In this document: positions 43,433 through 51,724 of the stretch, one piece after another
How positions within the stretch are numbered: the stretch's first letter is position 1
Layout of the letters: every line of letters starts with the position of its first letter
From: Serinibacter salmoneus
Lineage (GTDB): Bacteria; Actinomycetota; Actinomycetes; Actinomycetales; Beutenbergiaceae
Direction: 5' to 3'
Assembly: GCF_002563925.1 (NCBI RefSeq)
Contig: NZ_PDJD01000001.1
Location: forward strand, 2,858,973 to 2,922,972
DNA length: 64,000 nt
Notes under the pieces: generated by a model
The model's input: only the letters and a program-made list of their open reading frames with translations
What the model was told of the DNA's origin: nothing
The model's database searches: none
Translations under genes and position numbers: made by a program

Positions 43433-43450
43433 ATGGGGAGAACTCCCCAC
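43433..43450 (-). promoter_or_regulatory. Palindrome shared by both type VII operons, copy at the toxin operon
   Basis: ATGGGGAGAACTCCCCAC lies in the 91-bp gap between the end of eccC and the DUF6177-like gene. It equals the site at 50829-50846 read on the minus strand except for the last base. GGGGAG-NN-CTCCCC is the symmetric core. Confidence 0.75.
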
Positions 43451-43453
43451 TTC

Positions 43454-46400
43454 TCACGGGGCATCGTTCACCCCACCGGGAGCCGGTTCGTGGTAAGCCA
43501 CCTGCACCACCACCGGTGCTGCGCCGCGCTGCAGGAAACGGCCCCGCCCCGGGGGCATCGACTCGGCGTACAACCGCGGTGCGATCTGGCCCTCCCCACG
43601 CTCACCGGAGAGGAGGAGCAGGGCACCTCCCGTCTCCCGGGCCGATTGAAGGAACGGCGCATACATCGCCCGGGTCGAGCCGGCCACGGGACGCGCGACC
43701 ACCACGTGCAGGCGCAGGTCGCGGGCCATCGGGAGGTGCGGCACGAGCGCACCCAGTGGATCGGCGCCGCCCGCCGCCACGATGTCGTAGTCGTCCACGA
43801 GCACGACGATCCTGGGGGCGTGTGAGCCCTCAGGTCGCTCCGGCCGCTGCGTCATCTCGGCCGCGATCGAAGCGGCGAGCCCCGCCACCTGCGCGCCGGA
43901 GCGGGCATGCGCCGCGAGGTAGGGCTCAGGGATGGCGGGGGCCAGGGTGCTGCGCGGGTCCACGACGGCGATGGCCAACTCCTCCGAGGTGAACCGCTCG
44001 ACCAGGCCCCGGGCGAGGAAACGGAGCGTGCTGGACTTCCCACTGCGGGCGTCTCCGAGCACCACCAGGTGCTGTTCGCCGTCCTCGAACTCCCAGAAGA
44101 ACGGGTCCATCGTGTCCTGCCGGAGGCCGAGCGGCACGGCGTCCGGCTCCTGGGTGACGGAGGGCAGCAGGGCCGGATCCACCCGCTCCGGGAGCAATCG
44201 GATGGGGGCAGCCCCCGGACCTCGCCATGACGCCGCGACGCGCTCGGCGAGCCGGGTGAGCTCTTCTCCGACATCCAGGGACTCGGTGACCTCGAGCACG
44301 GGCAGCGCCACCTGTGCGAGGGTCTTGGCATCGGTCAGCGCACGTCCGTGTGAGTCCGGGGGCACCGTCGCCGCCAGTTTGCGATCGATCGTGGAGTCCG
44401 CCGGTTCATTCAGCCGCAACTCGATGCGGGTACCGAACACCGACTGATGGGCCATGCGCAACTCACTCCACCGGCCCAGGGTCAACACCAGGTGGATTCC
44501 GTAACTCGAGGCCTGCACCATCAGTCTCGTGAACACGGGGTCCAGGTGCTCGAAGTCCTGGCGCAAGGCACCGTAGCCGTCCACGAGCAGGACGATGTCG
44601 GCCGTGGGCAGGTCCGGCAGTGCTCCCTGGGCGTGCCGCGCACGCACCTGCGCCATCGAGTCCAGTTGCTCCCTCTTGAACACCTCCTCGCGCAGCGTGA
44701 GCATCGCGGTGATCTCCTCCATCAGGCGAGACAGACGGCCCGCGTCACCGCGCGTGGCCACACCACCCACGTGCGGGAACGCCTCGATGCGCCGCAGGCC
44801 GCCGCCGGTGAGGTCCATGCCGTAGACGCCCACCTGCTGCGGTGTGCTCGAGAGCGCGAGCGAGGCAGCGATGGTGCGCAGCGTCGTCGAACGACCCGAC
44901 TGGGGCCCACCGATGATGGCCACGTGCCCACCCGACCGGGTGAGATCCAGGACCCAGGGCTCCTGCCGCTGCCCGGTCGGGTCGTCCTCCCGGCCGATCA
45001 CCACCTGCAACGGATCGCCCGACCCCTGCGGGTCGAGCACCTCACCGAGCGCGATGCGTTCACCCAGCGGCGGTAGCCACACCGGGGCCACGGGATCCCC
45101 CCGCAGGCCATCGACGACCTCCTCCACCACGGTCCGACCGACGTCGGGAGCATGCAGCTCCGGGGTCGACTGCCCTTCCGCGCGGCTGCGGATCGTGTTG
45201 TAGGTCGGCACCTCGATGACCCCGGCGGTGCCCTCCTCGGCGACGGGCAACACCGGCGCCGGCTCGTGCGACGGCCCGGAGACGTACCCGGCGTGGAAAC
45301 GCTCGTACACGCTGGTGTCCACCTTGAGGTAGCCGTAGCCGGGGAGCGGGGGCAGGCGGAAGGCATCCGCCGTCCCGAGGACCACCTGCGACTCCGCCTC
45401 GCTGAACGTGCGCAGCCCCAGACGATAGGAGAGGTAGGTGTCCAGTCCCCGCAGCTTCCCGCCCTCGATGCGCTGGCTGGACAGCAGCAGGTGCACGCCG
45501 ATCGACCGGCCGATCCGGCCGATCTGCAGGAACAGGTCGATGAAGTCCGGCTCAGCAGTGAGCAACTCGCCGAACTCATCCACGACGACGAACAGATGCG
45601 GCAGTGGTGGCAGGTCCCCTCGGGTGCGGCGCACCTCGCGATAGTGCGTGATCGAGGGCGCTGAGTCCGCCTCCTTGAGCAGCCGTTGACGGCGGACCAC
45701 CTCACCCTGGATGGAGGCGCGCGCCCGCTCGGTCAACTGGGGGTCATCGGCCAGGTTGTCGATCAGGCCCGCGAGGTGCGGAAGGCCGGCGAACGGAGCG
45801 AACGCCGCACCTCCCTTGTAATCCACGAGCACCATGGCCAGGTCCTCGGGAGGATGCGCGATCGCCAGCGAGAGAATGAGGGTGCGCAGCATCTCGGACT
45901 TGCCCGATCCCGTGGCCCCGATGCAGATCCCGTGCGGCCCCATGCCCTGCTGCGCGCTCTCCTTCAGGTCGAGGTGGACCGGCTGGCCATGGTCGTTCAC
46001 GCCGAACGCCACCCGCAGGAACTCCCCGGGAGGCCGCGGTTGCCACACCTGCTGCGGATCGATGCCGTGCAGACTCTCGACCCCCAGGATGTCGGCGAGG
46101 TCGGCCGCCGGGGCGTCGTCCGGCGATGTGGCTGCCGCGAACGTGCGCTGCGCAGCGAGGCCACGCGCAAGCCCCTCGAACGCGGGAGCGGTCATCCCAT
46201 CGGGCTCGAAGGTCAGGTGCGCAGCCTGCGGCGAGTCTGCGGCATGGGTGAGCCTTGGCTGCGGGTCGACCACGATCCGCACGTCCACATCGTCCGGCTC
46301 GTCGAGCCGGTCCGCCACCAGATGGATCACGGTGATACCCAGCGCCAGCGGCCGCAGCGCCGCATCCGGTAGCGGCAGCGAACCGGCCGGGTGGCCGTAT

Positions 46401-47380
46401 GCGTCGTCCACCACGATCAGGCGCGGGAGGTCAGCCGCGGGTGCCCCGCGGCGCCGTGCCTGGATCGCAGCCTGGGTCCGGTCCACCAATTCGGCGCCGA
46501 GCACCTGCGCCAGTTGGCGCAGATCAGGGGCAACACGACGGGCCGGGACGGGCCCATCGAACAACTGGGGGTTGTGCACGTGGGGCAGCAGGTCGAACCC
46601 GCGCCAGTCCGCGGCCCGGTCGTGCGGGTAGGCCGCGGCCAGAGCGAGGTCCTCCGGGACCTGATGGCTCGCCACCTGCGCGAGCATCGCCCGGACCAGG
46701 GGAAGTGTCTCCTCCCGCGGCCCGATGACCGCCACGGTCCCGGCCGAGCGCAGATCCACCAGGGCGGGCATTCCCGGGACCTCCCGATGGGCCTCGACCA
46801 GGAGTTCGGCCTCACGCAGCAGAATCGGATCCAGGGGTTCGGTCGGGGACTCCTCGGAATCCACCGAGAGGTCGAACCAGGGCACCGTGGCGGTCCCGAT
46901 CCGCGCGAGCAGATGATCCTCATCGCGGGGCCGGCGGTGCCAGAGCCGAGCGGGGTCGCGGACCACCGACAGCAACGCGGGCGGTGCCGGGTGCAGTTCG
47001 CGTTGGGCGGCCGCTGTGCCGAGCGCCTGCTCCCGAAGACGGATGCGGGTGCGCTCCAGGTAGTCCAGGTACCGGCTGCGTCGAAGGCGCAGGGCCCGGC
47101 CCGCGCGTCCCCGTGCGGACACCGCGAACCCGACCCCCGAGACCACGGCGACGAGGAACACGATCCCCGCGATCAGCATGAACAGTGGTTGCCCGTTGCG
47201 CAGGACCACCATCATCGTGACGGAGGTCAGCGCGCCCACCACGGGGAGCAGGAACTGGAACGGGGTCCCGGTGGCGTCATCGCTCAGCACCGGCGGTGTG
47301 GCCACCTGCAGGGCAGGTGGCCTCGGCGCGCTGAACAGGGTCCGGGTGGGCCGGTGCCTGTGGTGCGGGTCGATGCTCAT
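43454..47380 (-). CDS. eccC: Type VII secretion ATPase EccC
   Basis: Motor of the ESX secretion system, 1308 aa in one chain. Two membrane spans (about 42-65 and 67-90) near the N-terminus, a DUF domain, then three FtsK/SpoIIIE ATPase domains with Walker A loops GATGSGKS (~490), GGPQSGRST (~828) and GDARSGKSS (~1110). Domain 1 has a full Walker B (LFVVVDEFGEL) and should be active; domains 2 and 3 have LLVDGYGAL and VVLVDDYDI. GGAGGGGAG precedes the ATG at 47380, which overlaps the upstream ATPase gene by 4 bp. Confidence 0.95.
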   Translation of the reverse strand: MSIDPHHRHRPTRTLFSAPRPPALQVATPPVLSDDATGTPFQFLLPVVGALTSVTMMVVLRNGQPLFMLIAGIVFLVAVVSGVGFAVSARGRAGRALRLRRSRYLDYLERTRIRLREQALGTAAAQRELHPAPPALLSVVRDPARLWHRRPRDEDHLLARIGTATVPWFDLSVDSEESPTEPLDPILLREAELLVEAHREVPGMPALVDLRSAGTVAVIGPREETLPLVRAMLAQVASHQVPEDLALAAAYPHDRAADWRGFDLLPHVHNPQLFDGPVPARRVAPDLRQLAQVLGAELVDRTQAAIQARRRGAPAADLPRLIVVDDAYGHPAGSLPLPDAALRPLALGITVIHLVADRLDEPDDVDVRIVVDPQPRLTHAADSPQAAHLTFEPDGMTAPAFEGLARGLAAQRTFAAATSPDDAPAADLADILGVESLHGIDPQQVWQPRPPGEFLRVAFGVNDHGQPVHLDLKESAQQGMGPHGICIGATGSGKSEMLRTLILSLAIAHPPEDLAMVLVDYKGGAAFAPFAGLPHLAGLIDNLADDPQLTERARASIQGEVVRRQRLLKEADSAPSITHYREVRRTRGDLPPLPHLFVVVDEFGELLTAEPDFIDLFLQIGRIGRSIGVHLLLSSQRIEGGKLRGLDTYLSYRLGLRTFSEAESQVVLGTADAFRLPPLPGYGYLKVDTSVYERFHAGYVSGPSHEPAPVLPVAEEGTAGVIEVPTYNTIRSRAEGQSTPELHAPDVGRTVVEEVVDGLRGDPVAPVWLPPLGERIALGEVLDPQGSGDPLQVVIGREDDPTGQRQEPWVLDLTRSGGHVAIIGGPQSGRSTTLRTIAASLALSSTPQQVGVYGMDLTGGGLRRIEAFPHVGGVATRGDAGRLSRLMEEITAMLTLREEVFKREQLDSMAQVRARHAQGALPDLPTADIVLLVDGYGALRQDFEHLDPVFTRLMVQASSYGIHLVLTLGRWSELRMAHQSVFGTRIELRLNEPADSTIDRKLAATVPPDSHGRALTDAKTLAQVALPVLEVTESLDVGEELTRLAERVAASWRGPGAAPIRLLPERVDPALLPSVTQEPDAVPLGLRQDTMDPFFWEFEDGEQHLVVLGDARSGKSSTLRFLARGLVERFTSEELAIAVVDPRSTLAPAIPEPYLAAHARSGAQVAGLAASIAAEMTQRPERPEGSHAPRIVVLVDDYDIVAAGGADPLGALVPHLPMARDLRLHVVVARPVAGSTRAMYAPFLQSARETGGALLLLSGERGEGQIAPRLYAESMPPGRGRFLQRGAAPVVVQVAYHEPAPGGVNDAP

Positions 47381-48246
47381 CTCCCCTCCTCGGGCTCGCC
47401 GTCCCCGGCCTGGAAGTCCCCGGCCCTGCCGGTGGTACGTGCCCGGCGCCGGCGGCGGGTCGGGAGGGTCTCGGTGGCACCGGCCGCGGGCGTGGTCTCG
47501 TGGGTCCCGGGTGCGGGGGTGACCGCGTGGGCCGCCGGCGTGGTCTCGGTCGGTGCGGCGAGGGCCTCGATGACGGTGGCCGCAGCGCGGTAGAGCGAGG
47601 GAGCGGCCAGCGCACGGTCCACGCCGCGGGCGCGCACCCGGTCGTGCTCGATGAGCACCGCCGGGAGCGGCAGTGCCTCGAGCACGAAGCGCGTGGCACG
47701 CCCGGCGCTCCCGGCACGGTCGACGGCGATGAGCACGATCCGCACCCGAACGGCCAGCGCCGTCGCCACGTCGAACGCCTCCTGGATGCTCGCGCGGTCC
47801 GCCTTCGTCACCACGCACATCGCGTGCGAGTGGTCGGCGAGGTCCCGCAGACGGTTCGCGGGTGTGGCACCCCAGTCGGTGATCGTCAGGTCCACCGGTG
47901 GCGCGAGTCGATCCTGGGCGGCCCGCCACGCCGCGGTATCGGCGGGCCACGCCTCACGAGCAAGAGTGACGACCTCGAGCCCGGGTGTCTCCAGGCGGGC
48001 GGAGCGCGGCGTCCCCGGTCCCTGCGCCAGGACGAGTCGCGCCCCGCCGGCGCGACGGGTCGCGAACAGCGTGGCGAGTTCGAGGGCGACCGTGGTGCAC
48101 CCGGCGCCCGCCGCCAGTGCCGTCACGCCGACGCGTCGCTTCACCGCTAGCGGCGCGACCGCCCCGCTGTGCCACGCGCGCAGGTCCCGACCGGACGCCG
48201 GCCCGGCGGAGCGCAGCAGTGTTCCGAGTGCGCCCGCGGCCCTCAT
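47377..48246 (-). CDS. MinD/ParA-like protein of the ESX cluster
   Basis: 289 aa. A RecA/ParA-like N-terminal part starts VGVTALAAGAGCTTVALELA, equivalent to the deviant Walker A KGGxGKT but with the signature lysines replaced, so ATP hydrolysis is doubtful. Later landmarks are VDLTITDWGATP and RIVLIAVDRAGSAGRATRF. A Pro/Thr-rich, then basic C-terminal tail follows. Similar ATPase-like proteins occur between EccD and EccC in non-mycobacterial ESX clusters. Overlaps both neighbours by 4 bp. Confidence 0.8.
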   Translation of the reverse strand: MRAAGALGTLLRSAGPASGRDLRAWHSGAVAPLAVKRRVGVTALAAGAGCTTVALELATLFATRRAGGARLVLAQGPGTPRSARLETPGLEVVTLAREAWPADTAAWRAAQDRLAPPVDLTITDWGATPANRLRDLADHSHAMCVVTKADRASIQEAFDVATALAVRVRIVLIAVDRAGSAGRATRFVLEALPLPAVLIEHDRVRARGVDRALAAPSLYRAAATVIEALAAPTETTPAAHAVTPAPGTHETTPAAGATETLPTRRRRRARTTGRAGDFQAGDGEPEEGR

Positions 48247-49565
48247 GCGAACACCTGCAGCAGGTCGCTGAACACTCCCAGTGCGGCGAGCGCCAGGGGC
48301 ACGGTCGCGAGCATCGCAAGGAGTTCCGCCACATCGCCCAGGCGGCGCAGCCGCGCCTGCACCACGTCACTCGGACGCGCCGCGGACCACACGAGGAGGA
48401 GCAGCACCGCCAGCCCGGCAGCGATCATCCGCTCGGTGACGCCCGCGGAGGAGGCGGCCACCCACGCGATCACCGGCGCCGCCGTCGCGGCCAGCAGCGC
48501 CGCCCGCGAGGCTGCCAGCGCGAAGGTGCGGGCGCGCAGCGCCGTGACCACGGCCAGCGCCACCGCGAGCCCCATATGCCACCCTCGGCCCGTGAGGACG
48601 AGCACCACCATGGCCTCGGCAGCGACGAGTGCCACCGCCACGGTGGTCCAGGTGAGCGTGGCGAACGCCGAGCCCACGCTGCGAACCACGTCGGCTCCTG
48701 GCACCACGGCACCCCCCATGGCACGCTCGTCGTAGCCGGTCAGGCCGCTGAGGGCCAGGGCGATTCCCGGCAGCAGGCCGAGGGCCCCGATCGCCAGGAT
48801 CCCCCCGATCACGGCGATCGTGGCCGGCTGCACTCCGCAGGCGAGGGCGACCAGCAGCAGCGCGGAGACGGCGGTGCCCAGCCCGCCGCCGATCAGGGCG
48901 GAGGTGCTCCCCCTGCCCAGGCCGAGTCCGACGGCCAGAACGAGCCAGCCGAGCGCCGCCGCCCACACGCTCACGCTGACCAGGTCACCTCCTCCGAGCA
49001 GTCCCGCGAGCGGCAGCGAGGCACCGAACCCGAGCGCGATCAGGGCGCCACCGGGCCCGGGGAGTCCACGCCGGTTCACCACCGCGCCGAGCACCACGCC
49101 GCCCCCGGCCAGGAGAGACACGATCGTCCACGCACTCGGCGCTCCCGACGCTCCCGCCAGCAGCTCCGGTCGACTCGTGAGGAGTCGGGCGATGAGGAAG
49201 CCCATCACCGCGACCCCGAGCCGGATGCCCGCCGCGGTGTACCCGGGGTTCCAGGCATCCCGACGGTGGGCGAGGCGATCGGCGAGCACGTCCGTCACAG
49301 CGATCACCTCGGGCGCCTGAGGTGCGTCGTCGACCGTTGTCACCTGTAGCAGGGCGCCGGGTCGGATGCCCTGCTCCTGCCAGGTCAGGTCAGGGTCCAG
49401 TGCCGACCCCGCGAGGTCGCTGATCACCATGGCCTCGCCACCGCGTGAGGGCTCCTGGAGCAGGTCCAGCAGTGCTGGCATGAGGGTGCCCACGGATTCC
49501 TCACTCGGGACCGTGACGTCTGCCTTCCGCCGGCTCCCTCGGATCGTCACGCGGGTGTAGGTCAC
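48243..49565 (-). CDS. eccD: Type VII secretion membrane protein EccD
   Basis: 440 aa. A cytosolic ubiquitin-like YukD domain (about 1-80: VTIRGSRRKADVTVPSEES, LTWQEQGIRPGALLQV) precedes eleven or so membrane spans from about 110 to the end. This is the fold and length of EccD, the pore-lining component of the ESX membrane complex. Overlaps the downstream MinD-like gene and the upstream gene by 4 bp each. EccB, EccE and mycosin are not in the window. Confidence 0.92.
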   Translation of the reverse strand: MTYTRVTIRGSRRKADVTVPSEESVGTLMPALLDLLQEPSRGGEAMVISDLAGSALDPDLTWQEQGIRPGALLQVTTVDDAPQAPEVIAVTDVLADRLAHRRDAWNPGYTAAGIRLGVAVMGFLIARLLTSRPELLAGASGAPSAWTIVSLLAGGGVVLGAVVNRRGLPGPGGALIALGFGASLPLAGLLGGGDLVSVSVWAAALGWLVLAVGLGLGRGSTSALIGGGLGTAVSALLLVALACGVQPATIAVIGGILAIGALGLLPGIALALSGLTGYDERAMGGAVVPGADVVRSVGSAFATLTWTTVAVALVAAEAMVVLVLTGRGWHMGLAVALAVVTALRARTFALAASRAALLAATAAPVIAWVAASSAGVTERMIAAGLAVLLLLVWSAARPSDVVQARLRRLGDVAELLAMLATVPLALAALGVFSDLLQVFA

Positions 49566-50068
49566 GGGTCCTCCACAACGGTGAGGGTCTGCGGGTCAAG
49601 GGTCACGCCGCTGGTGGGGTCGGTGTACCAGCCGGTCAACGGATCGACGTACCAGCCCAGACGCGTGTCCAGGAGACGCCCCTGGGGATCGGTGGCGTAC
49701 CCGGTCTCGGGATCGACCGGGAACCCCGTGCGGGGGTCGATGTACTCGCCGGAGTCCTCATCGAGGAGGAAGGCGGTGCCCTCCTCCTCGAGGAGCCCGT
49801 CTCCTGGCTGGATCGGGTTGGCAGCGAGCGCGGCCTGGAAGGCCGCCACCGCCTCGGTGTGTCGCTGCCGCTCCAGGAGGCCGAGGACGAAGCCCGTTCC
49901 CAGACACGCACAGCAGATCACGGCCGCGAGGACGACCGACCCCATCAGCCTGCCGACGTTGGAGCGGAAGCGGCGACGAGGTCCCCGGGGCGGTCGCGTC
50001 AGCACCCTGACCATGCGTTCACGATGGGCGGCCGTCGTCTCCACCAGCGTGCGGTCGGCGTCGATCAT
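49562..50068 (-). CDS. Single-span protein with DP-x-TG repeats
   Basis: 168 aa, family not recognised. A basic N-terminus, one membrane span (about 40-66, VVLAAVICCACLGTGFVLGL) and a C-terminal region of six short repeats of the form DP-x-TG-x3 (YIDPRTGFPVDPETGYATDP, WYVDPLTGWYTDPTSG). If the N-terminus is cytosolic the repeats face outward. Embedded by 4-bp overlaps between the RDD-FHA gene and eccD, so it is a core member of this cluster rather than cargo. Confidence 0.75.
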   Translation of the reverse strand: MIDADRTLVETTAAHRERMVRVLTRPPRGPRRRFRSNVGRLMGSVVLAAVICCACLGTGFVLGLLERQRHTEAVAAFQAALAANPIQPGDGLLEEEGTAFLLDEDSGEYIDPRTGFPVDPETGYATDPQGRLLDTRLGWYVDPLTGWYTDPTSGVTLDPQTLTVVEDP

Positions 50069-50763
50069 TCGCGTGCCTCGATCGGGTCGCGCCGTTCCAG
50101 GAGGGCGGAGCGCTCACCCAGGGTGAGGGTGGAGTTCCACGGCACGTGCGTCGGAAGATGTGGCTGCAGGGCTCGGCGGCCGGCCGCGTCCACCACGATG
50201 GTGCCGTGGGCGCTCCCGAGGTCGGTGACGGTGACACCGCGACCGTCCACCCGCAGCACGGCGTGGGACGGCGCAAGGCTGCGCGTGAGATCCGGCACCG
50301 CCATCGTGGCGTCACCGTGGCGCTGCGGCTTGGGTGCGCGCCCGAGCACGAAAGTGCCCCGACCCTCCACGCGGGTCCCATCCTCGAAGACCAGACGCAC
50401 CTCCGCCCGGTCGCTGCGCCGCTGCCGCCGGGCGGGCGGATCCAGGTGGATCGGCCGGGCCCGGAGCCGCAGCGGGTCGGCACCCGTCCCGATGTCCAGG
50501 GTGAGTCGCTGCCCGCGCAGGGGGTGGGAGGGCATGCGGTCGGCGGCCGCCACAGTGCGCAGGCCGAGGGCGGCGTGCCCCGGACTCGTTCCCATCGTCG
50601 CCCGGTCCCACCACCATGCCCCCAGGCAGCTCGCGGCGATCGCGCACGCGCTGACCCAGGCTGCGCGGGGTCCGTAGCCGCTCGCAGCGAGCAGGCCGGC
50701 GCCCGCAGCGAGGCCGAGCACGAGGGCAGCGTCGATCACCACCGAGGCGGCCACTCTGGGCAC
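50065..50763 (-). CDS. RDD-FHA protein of the ESX cluster
   Basis: 232 aa. An RDD-type membrane part with two or three spans (about 6-52; PRVAASVVIDAALVL) is followed by a cytosolic FHA domain (about 145-225: TFVLGRAPKP, SHAVLRVDG, VTDLGSAHGT). FHA binds phosphothreonine, so the protein can connect Ser/Thr kinase signalling to secretion. In GSAHGT the usual Asn is His. GTG 50763 has GGGGAG 12 nt upstream; GTG 50793 would add ten residues. First gene of the core operon. Confidence 0.82.
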   Translation of the reverse strand: MPRVAASVVIDAALVLGLAAGAGLLAASGYGPRAAWVSACAIAASCLGAWWWDRATMGTSPGHAALGLRTVAAADRMPSHPLRGQRLTLDIGTGADPLRLRARPIHLDPPARRQRRSDRAEVRLVFEDGTRVEGRGTFVLGRAPKPQRHGDATMAVPDLTRSLAPSHAVLRVDGRGVTVTDLGSAHGTIVVDAAGRRALQPHLPTHVPWNSTLTLGERSALLERRDPIEARE

Positions 50764-50828
50764 GCTCGCCGGAATCTCCCCACGTCCCCACACTTGCTGG
50801 AGGCTAGCGAGGCACGAGGAGATCTTCG

Positions 50829-50846
50829 ATGGGGAGTTCTCCCCAT
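50829..50846 (-). promoter_or_regulatory. Palindrome shared by both type VII operons, copy at the core operon
   Basis: ATGGGGAGTTCTCCCCAT, perfectly symmetric, lies in the 212-bp gap between the RDD-FHA gene (minus) and the WXG100 pair (plus). A near-identical site is found at 43433-43450. Distance to the RDD-FHA start is 66 bp, to the esx start 130 bp. Confidence 0.75.
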
Positions 50847-50975
50847 GCGCGGCCCTGGACGCCACCGCCGTGGCCGTGTCAGCCTGGCCGCGCCGATATC
50901 GCGGCCAAGACAACGGGCACGACGGCCCTCACCGCTGCGCCGACAGCGGCCGCCGGGCCCGGAGGGGATGACTCG

Positions 50976-51323
50976 ATGAAGTTCTCGATGGAAGCACAGA
51001 CGCTCGTCACGCTGGGGCAGCGTTCCCAGACGGAATCCGATGACCTTGCCGAGCTCGTGCGGCAGTTGGGTGATGCCGCGGAGCCTCTGGCCACCACGTT
51101 CAACGGCCCAGCGAAGGCCGCGTTCAACACCTTCAAGGCGAAGACGGATGCGATCTCGCACTCCCTCAACGGGGCGCTGGCGGGCATCGTCACCTCGATC
51201 GGTGGTCAGAACCTCGCCTTCACCACCGCCGCCGAGGAGGGCGCCGCCACGCACGAATCGACGGCGGGTGCCACGGACTTCAGCGCCGAGGCGTTCCTCA
51301 ACCGCATCGGCCCGCAGGCCTGA
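50976..51323 (+). CDS. WXG100-type ESX protein A
   Basis: Secreted helical-hairpin protein of 115 aa. Two helices (QTLVTLGQRSQTESDDLAEL and AKAAFNTFKAKTDAISHSLN) flank the turn, where WXG is replaced by FNG (TTFNGPAKA). GGAGGGG stands 8 nt before the ATG at 50976. Probably forms a heterodimer with the product of the next gene and is exported by EccC/EccD. Divergent from the core operon. Confidence 0.85.
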   Translation: MKFSMEAQTLVTLGQRSQTESDDLAELVRQLGDAAEPLATTFNGPAKAAFNTFKAKTDAISHSLNGALAGIVTSIGGQNLAFTTAAEEGAATHESTAGATDFSAEAFLNRIGPQA

Positions 51324-51351
51324 GGCCGCACCCCGACTGAAGGAGACCACC

Positions 51352-51660
51352 GTGTCCATGAACATCGCCGACCGCAACGACTACAACATCTCCTCCTCCG
51401 AGTCCGCCCAGGCGAACTTCGAGGCGGTGGCCGCCCGCCTGGAGGCCGCGCTCGATCGCCGCGACAGCGACGTGAAGCAGGCCATGGCCGACTACCAGGC
51501 CGACGGCGTCTCCGCGGAGTACGCGGCGCTCGAGCAGCAGTGGAACACCGCCGGCCAGCAGGTGCGGGACGTCATCGCGGCCATCCGTACCTCGCTCTCG
51601 GAGAACGACGACGTGGCGCGCCGAGCGCTGCAACAGGCGCGCGCCGCCATTCCGGGCTGA
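51352..51660 (+). CDS. WXG100-type ESX protein B
   Basis: Secreted helical-hairpin protein of 102 aa and likely partner of the preceding one. Helix 1 is ESAQANFEAVAARLEAALDR; the tryptophan in EQQWNTAGQQV marks the turn region near residue 64, later than usual. AGGAG stands 6 nt before the GTG at 51352; ATG 51358 is an alternative. 28 bp separate it from the first esx gene. Confidence 0.82.
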   Translation: MSMNIADRNDYNISSSESAQANFEAVAARLEAALDRRDSDVKQAMADYQADGVSAEYAALEQQWNTAGQQVRDVIAAIRTSLSENDDVARRALQQARAAIPG

Positions 51661-51680
51661 GACAGGCACCACCCGAGCCA

Positions 51681-51723
51681 TGGCCGGGGTTCGCGGCGAC
51701 ACCGTCGGCGTGGACCCCGGCCA
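51681..51723. terminator. Hairpin between the esx pair and the TetR gene
   Basis: TGGCCGGGGT (51681-51690) pairs with 51714-51723 across a 23-nt loop, between two convergent genes. The right arm ends next to the TetR stop codon. Confidence 0.6.
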
Positions 51724-51724
51724 C

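Noticed and set aside
47381-47950. N-terminal extension of EccC to 47950
   Set aside because: The extension is an out-of-frame reading of the MinD-like gene; ATG 47380 has a strong ribosome-binding site and the normal EccC beginning.
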